Shown: piece after piece, positions 58,990 to 64,000 of the stretch
Layout of the letters: every line of letters begins with the position of its first letter
Position numbering within the stretch: position 1 is the stretch's first letter
Program-made: the position numbers and the translations under genes
Notes under the pieces: model-generated
The model's database searches: none
Seen by the model: only the letters and a program-made list of their open reading frames with translations
What the model was told of the DNA's origin: nothing
From: Hermatobates lingyangjiaoensis
Taxonomy: Eukaryota; Arthropoda; Insecta; Hemiptera; Hermatobatidae
Direction: 5' to 3'
Length of the DNA: 64,000 nt
Assembly: GCA_026182355.1 (NCBI GenBank)
Contig: JAPFBL010001617.1
Location: forward strand, 6,697,001 to 6,761,000

Positions 58990-59175
58990 CTGCAAGAAAA
59001 CGCATTAGTTAAAGAACGTAAGGAAAACATTTTAAAAAAATTTCAAATAAATATGAAATGATACAATAAAATAGTAGAATAATTTTAATTAGAGGATAAA
59101 AAATAACATGCTTGTTCTTGAAGTTGAAAACAACCAGAGAAGAGATTAGATAAATGTTCAAGAAAAGTACACGTT

Positions 59176-59380
59176 TCGAGGTCCCCTGCTTCTCATAGAA
59201 TAGCTTTCGCAAGTTATAGTGAAACAGAAGAAATAATCACTCCTAATAATTCATTCCTAGTTAGTTTTGATGTAAAGAACTTATTTCCGATCATCCATCC
59301 CACTTCCCAAACTCACAGGGGTTATTACCAAAACTGTTTGCGATCCCATGCAAATAGTGTTTGAAACGGAGTTGTATTAA
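59176..59380 (+). pseudogene. Penelope-like reverse-transcriptase fragment (array copy 2)
   Basis: This copy has the same SFLVSFDVKNLF block and the same one-base frameshift after it as copy 1, so the lesion predates the tandem duplication. Confidence 0.7.
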
Positions 59381-61321
59381 AATAACAACCACTTAAATAA
59401 ACAAAACACAATCAGCCCTTCTACCAGTTATAATAGTTCTCCCCTCTTTCAGGCCTAGTCTTAAGTTCCCTTGTACAAAAGTATGAAATTTTTTAACTCA
59501 CACATAGAAAGCTACATTTCTAATCGACCTTAAAACATGACCTGAATTCTCACAGGAAATTTAAAATAGAAAGCGAAATGAATAAATAGATTAACTTACT
59601 TTATCCTTTTTTAACTGCTACTAACTTCAATCCGTCCTTCTAGGGATTTGACAACCTTTCATTTAATATTCATATCATTATTCTCTAAATATGAATATTT
59701 CTTGACAAAAAAATTCAAACATTTTGAATAGAGGACGTGGAAATGTACCACGAAATAGTACAACTATTAAATTCTACATGTAATCACTTCTAAAACTGTG
59801 TCACGAAAACGATGATAATGCTTCCGTTCTAATTGATAGAATTAAGATAGTTACATTCAAATAAAATAATAATAATTTCATTGTGAATAAGTTGGATAAT
59901 AAATGAAATTCCAGAGTAAAGTTGAGTGTAGACGACCACTCCAAATTTCAGTAAATAAATTTTGAAGCAAAATAAGTCTGTTTCGCTTTTGAAACAGTTT
60001 TTTCCTCTGTTAACAATGTAAACAAATCTAACGAGTAGGGAAAAAACCGATTACTTTACGTTGAATTAAGCGTTTTTCGGGTTATATTCACTCTTGTAAT
60101 AGTTTTGATATTATTGAATTATTTTCATAACTTGTTATTTTTTGAGTAAATCTTACATGTAAAATCCCCATATACTAGTGTTTTAGTTTTAGAGAAAAAA
60201 GGAGATTTTCCTCTTTTACAAAATGTACTCTAATGGACTTTTCTTCGAAGTAGTTTCGGTCAAAAGTTATAAAGCTCACCTATTTTGAAAAGTTTGAAAA
60301 GAGCTATTTTCGTATCCCACTTGATTATGACTCGTCAAATGGTGATACCAAAATCGTGTTCACAACCTTACCGGTTCGATTATAAGTTAAACATTTTACG
60401 TTTATACGTATAACTGTTTTTCACTCTGATTGGAAAAACCAGGCATCATATTTTAATCAATCCTAATATCAGATGAATAATAGCTGTAACATTTCTAATA
60501 TCAATATCCAGTAGTTAAGAAGAGAAAAGGTGTCGTAAAACACATAGAGGACACTAGCATGAAGCAACAATACCAAAAACTACAAAACTCACCTATACAA
60601 TAAGGATCATTTTTGGGTATAACATCTAAATGATCCAACGAATGGTGTAACAAGTACTATTATCACAAACTTTTGGGATACGCAACCATATCCTCCTCCC
60701 CTCCCCACCATAGATAGACCTCATTTAATTCATATACCATTACTATACTTTGGTAATAGTAAAGTGAAAATACTCATTCATCTGTAAGTGGTCATTCATA
60801 ATACATGAAATATTACACACACAACATGGAATATTAAACACACACATGATGAAGTATTCCACACATTCTACTAACGTCGAAAACATCACAACCTACTTTA
60901 CCTAAGTTTAATGTTCCATTGACAGCACTTTTACTCTGATGAACATAATTAGAAGAGACTTTCCTAAGTCTCCTAAATTGTCTTTGTCATGCAAAGAATC
61001 GAGTTTGACTCGCATTTCGAGGGAAGAAACAGTCGCAGACTCACATTTGTCGGGAGGTGATGTAGATTAGAAGGAAATTACAAACTCTCATTCTGACAGT
61101 AAGTAAATGGTTTGCCTTAATCCTTTTAACTGTTATGGTTGTGTGATTTGTAAGTTGACATGTAATAAATTTTTTTCCTCTGAAAATATGGGTGAGTCTT
61201 ATAAACGAGGAATACGGTAGCTAGTTACCACTCACAATGGTGTTAACTCTTCCACCCTAAATTACTAATAACTAAGGACATGTAACAAGAGTCAGGGTTA
61301 TTAAAATGAAAACATCAACTC

Positions 61322-61946
61322 CTAAATTCTCACCAAATCATCAATTATCTCGTCTAAGTCCTCCTCTCCTGATAAGTATAGCTGTCTATTTACTATTCTC
61401 CTTTCAACATTTCTAGTAATTTCTGCAGTTTCACTTTCTTCACCACTTGAACCTATAAAAGATATAAACTGATACACGACGGAAATAAAACTCGAATTCT
61501 AATCCTACAATTAAATTTATAAACATTCTTCACCTGAAACCAAAATTAAAGGCGTCTTACTCCCGTAACTTTCCTTCTTCATTGGGCTAAAAAACAGTAA
61601 TAGTAACATTAACATCGTTTGCATGTAATACCTCTATAAACATAACTGTTAATTATCTCTTCATGTAAAACAAATCAAGAATGGACATTTTAAAAGGAAC
61701 CTAAGTTAAAGTTAAAAGGAAACTTAAATTAAGTAAAAAAAAAAGAATCTATATTATTATTATTATAATCATCTCAAATAGTTTTTGCAAAAAAATGGCA
61801 TACAATGTTCCAAAATATGATTACCATATGAAAAAGAATTACCTTTCAGAATCAGCTATCCTTGATTTAACTGTTATTTCAGAATCTGATACAGATTTCC
61901 GCTCTTGATCCTTTCTCATAACTCCACCAGAATGCACTGGTATATT
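61322..61946 (-). CDS. 3' end of an unrecognised gene, three exons (array copy 3)
   Basis: Exons are 61,843-61,946, 61,534-61,586 and 61,322-61,452. All splice sites, phases and the stop are kept, and the exon sequences equal copy 1. The next copy would begin beyond the window. Whether the three copies form separate transcripts or alternative 3' ends of one gene running in from higher coordinates cannot be told from this window. Confidence 0.6.
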
Positions 61947-62132
61947 CTGCAAGAAAACGCATTAGTTAAAGAACGTAAGGAATGCATTTTAAAAAAATTT
62001 CAAATAAATATGAAATGATACAATAAAATAGTAGAATAGTTTTAATTAGAGGATAAAAAATAACATGCTTGTTCTTGAAGTTGAAAACAACCAGAGAAGA
62101 GATTAGATAAATGTTCAAGAAAAGTACACTTT

Positions 62133-62337
62133 TTGAGGACCCCTGCTTCTCATAGAATAGCTTTCGCAAGTTATAGTGAAACAGAAGAAATAATCACTCC
62201 TAATAATTCATTCCTAGTTAGTTTTGATGTAAAGAACTTATTTCCGATCATCCATCCCACTTCCCAAACTCACAGGGGTTATTACCAAAACTGTTTGCGA
62301 TCCCATGCAAATAGTGTTTGAAACGGAGTTGTATTAA
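62133..62337 (+). pseudogene. Penelope-like reverse-transcriptase fragment (array copy 3)
   Basis: Identical in structure to the two earlier copies, including the shared frameshift after SFDVKNLF. Confidence 0.7.
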
Positions 62338-64000
62338 AATAACAACCACTTAAATAAACAAAACACAATCAGCCCTTCTACCAGTTATAATAGTTCTCCC
62401 CTCTTTCAGGCCTAGTCTTAAGTTCCCTTGTACAAAAGTATGAAATTTTTAACTCACACATAGAAAGCTACATTTCTAATCGACCTTAAAACATGACCTG
62501 AATTCTCACAGGAAATTTAAAATAGAAAGCGAAATGAATAAATAGATTAACTTACTTTATCCTTTTTTAACTGCTACTAACTTCAATCCGTCCTTCTAGG
62601 GATTTGACGACCTTTCATTTAATATTCATATCATTATTCTCTAAATATGAATATTTCTTGACAAAAAAATTCAAACATTTTGAATAGAGGACGTGGAAAT
62701 GTACCACGAAATAGTACAACTATTAAATTCTACATGTAATCACTTCTAAAACTGTGTCACGAAAACGATGATAATGCTTCTGTTCTAATTGATAGAATTA
62801 AGATAGTTACATTCAAATAAAATAATAATAATTCATTGTGAATAAGTTGGATAATAAATGAAATTCCAGAGTAAAGTTGAGTGTAGACGACCACTCCAAA
62901 TTTCAGTAAATAAATTTTGAAGCAAAATAAGTCTGTTTCGCTTTTGAAACAGTTTTTTCCTCTGTTAACAATGTAAACAAATCTAACGAGTAGGGAAAAA
63001 ACCGATTACTTTACGTTGAATTAAGCGTTTTTCGGGTTATATTCACTCTTGTAATAGTTTTGATATTATTGAATTATTTTCATAACTTGTTATTTTTTGA
63101 GTAAATCTTACATGTAAAATCCCCATATACTAGTGTTTTAGTTTTAGAGAAAAAAGGAGATTTTCCTCTTTTACAAAATGTACTCTAATGGACTTTTCTT
63201 CGAAGTAGTTTCGGTCAAAAGTTATAAAGCTCACCTATTTTGAAAAGTTTGAAAAGAGCTATTTTCGTATCCCACTTGATTATGACTCGTCAAATGGTGA
63301 TACCAAAATCGTGTTCACAACCTTACCGGTTCGATTATAAGTTAAACATTTTACGTTTATACGTATAACTGTTTTTCACTCTGATTGGAAAAACCAGGCA
63401 TCATATTTTAATCAATCCTAATATCAGATGAATAATAGCTGTAACATTTCTAATATCAATATCCAGTAGTTAAGAAGAGAAAAGGTGTCGTAAAACACAT
63501 AGAGGACACTAGCATGAAGCAACAATACCAAAAACTACAAAACTCACCTATACAATAAGGATCATTTTTGGGTATAACATCTAAATGATCCAACGAATGG
63601 TGTAACAAGTACTATTATCACAAACTTTTGGGATACGCAACCATATCCTCCTCCCCTCCCCACCATAGATAGACCTCATTTAATTCATATACCATTACTA
63701 TACTTTGGTAATAGTAAAGTGAAAATACTCATTCATCTGTAAGTGGTCATTCATAATACATGAAATATTACACACACAACATGGAATATTAAACACACAC
63801 ATGATGAAGTATTCCACACATTCTACTAACGTCGAAAACATCACAACCTACTTTACCTAAGTTTAATGTTCCATTGACAGCACTTTTACTCTGATGAACA
63901 TAATTAGAAGAGACTTTCCTAAGTCTCCTAAATTGTCTTTGTCATGCAAAGAATCGAGTTTGACTCGCATTTCGAGGGAAGAAACAGTCGCAGACTCACA

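Larger units (their letters stand above)
54958..64000. repeat. Tandem array of ~2.96-kb units (three full, one partial)
   Basis: Units start at AGTTTAATGTTCCATTGACA: 54,958, 57,946, 60,905 and 63,860, the last cut by the window edge. Lengths are 2988, 2959 and 2955 bp; the first is longer because of a 31-bp insertion (ACACGAATGAATAAGACAAT...). Units are about 99% identical, so the duplication is recent or kept uniform. Each carries three minus-strand coding exons, a plus-strand Penelope-like relic, and family B-like head, core and tail motifs in the last third. No inverted repeats or target duplications mark the unit ends, so unequal exchange of a genomic segment is more likely than transposition. 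Confidence 0.92.

Noticed and set aside
1..64000. CRISPR arrays, rRNA genes, bacterial-style operons
   Set aside because: No regularly spaced short repeats with unique spacers, no rRNA-like blocks; repeat structure is that of eukaryotic transposons and tandem arrays.

Overview
This window is eukaryotic nuclear DNA, very AT-rich, intron-bearing and dominated by transposable elements. The mix of mariner, Helitron, hAT, Merlin, Tigger/pogo, Penelope-like and LINE relics, the tRNA-type SINE and the small acidic-tailed EMRE gene suggest an arthropod, most likely an insect. This is inferred from sequence character; no species is identified. There are no bacterial operons, CRISPR arrays or rRNA genes.

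Layout. 1-13 kb holds a TIR element, two back-to-back foldback elements (2.6-3.25 kb), the first copy of a long AT-rich dispersed family (called family B here), a decayed LINE endonuclease, a full-length but broken mariner with TA duplications, a hAT MITE with an 8-bp duplication, and a Helitron relic. 13-22 kb holds a second family B copy with a Helitron cleanly inserted in it, more Helitron pieces, a pair of near-identical ~240-bp repeats, a second hammerhead-like foldback and a hAT transposase pseudogene. 22.6-33.9 kb is a family B domain: a 1.4-kb tandem array (part of which looks like uncorrected sequencing error), then inverted and partial copies. 33.9-35.2 kb is a GC-richer insert with a CTCF-like motif and virus-like ORFs, including a broken phospholipase A2 domain of the parvovirus VP1/adintovirus type. 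A LINE reverse-transcriptase relic follows. 36-47 kb is mostly unrecognised AT-rich DNA with a SINE and a Tigger-like element containing a hAT pseudogene.

The clearest host gene is a complete EMRE (SMDT1) gene at 48.34-48.60 kb, with a possible divergent first exon about 600 bp away. From 49.9 to 52.1 kb lies a Helitron into which a Merlin element has jumped.

The last 9 kb is a tandem array of about 2.96-kb units: three full copies and the start of a fourth. Each unit carries, on the minus strand, the same three spliceable exons that join in frame into a 95-residue acidic C-terminus of an unrecognised protein. Each also carries a fossil Penelope-like reverse-transcriptase fragment on the plus strand. 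This array, and the family B 40-codon core that recurs in it, are the least explained structures in the window.
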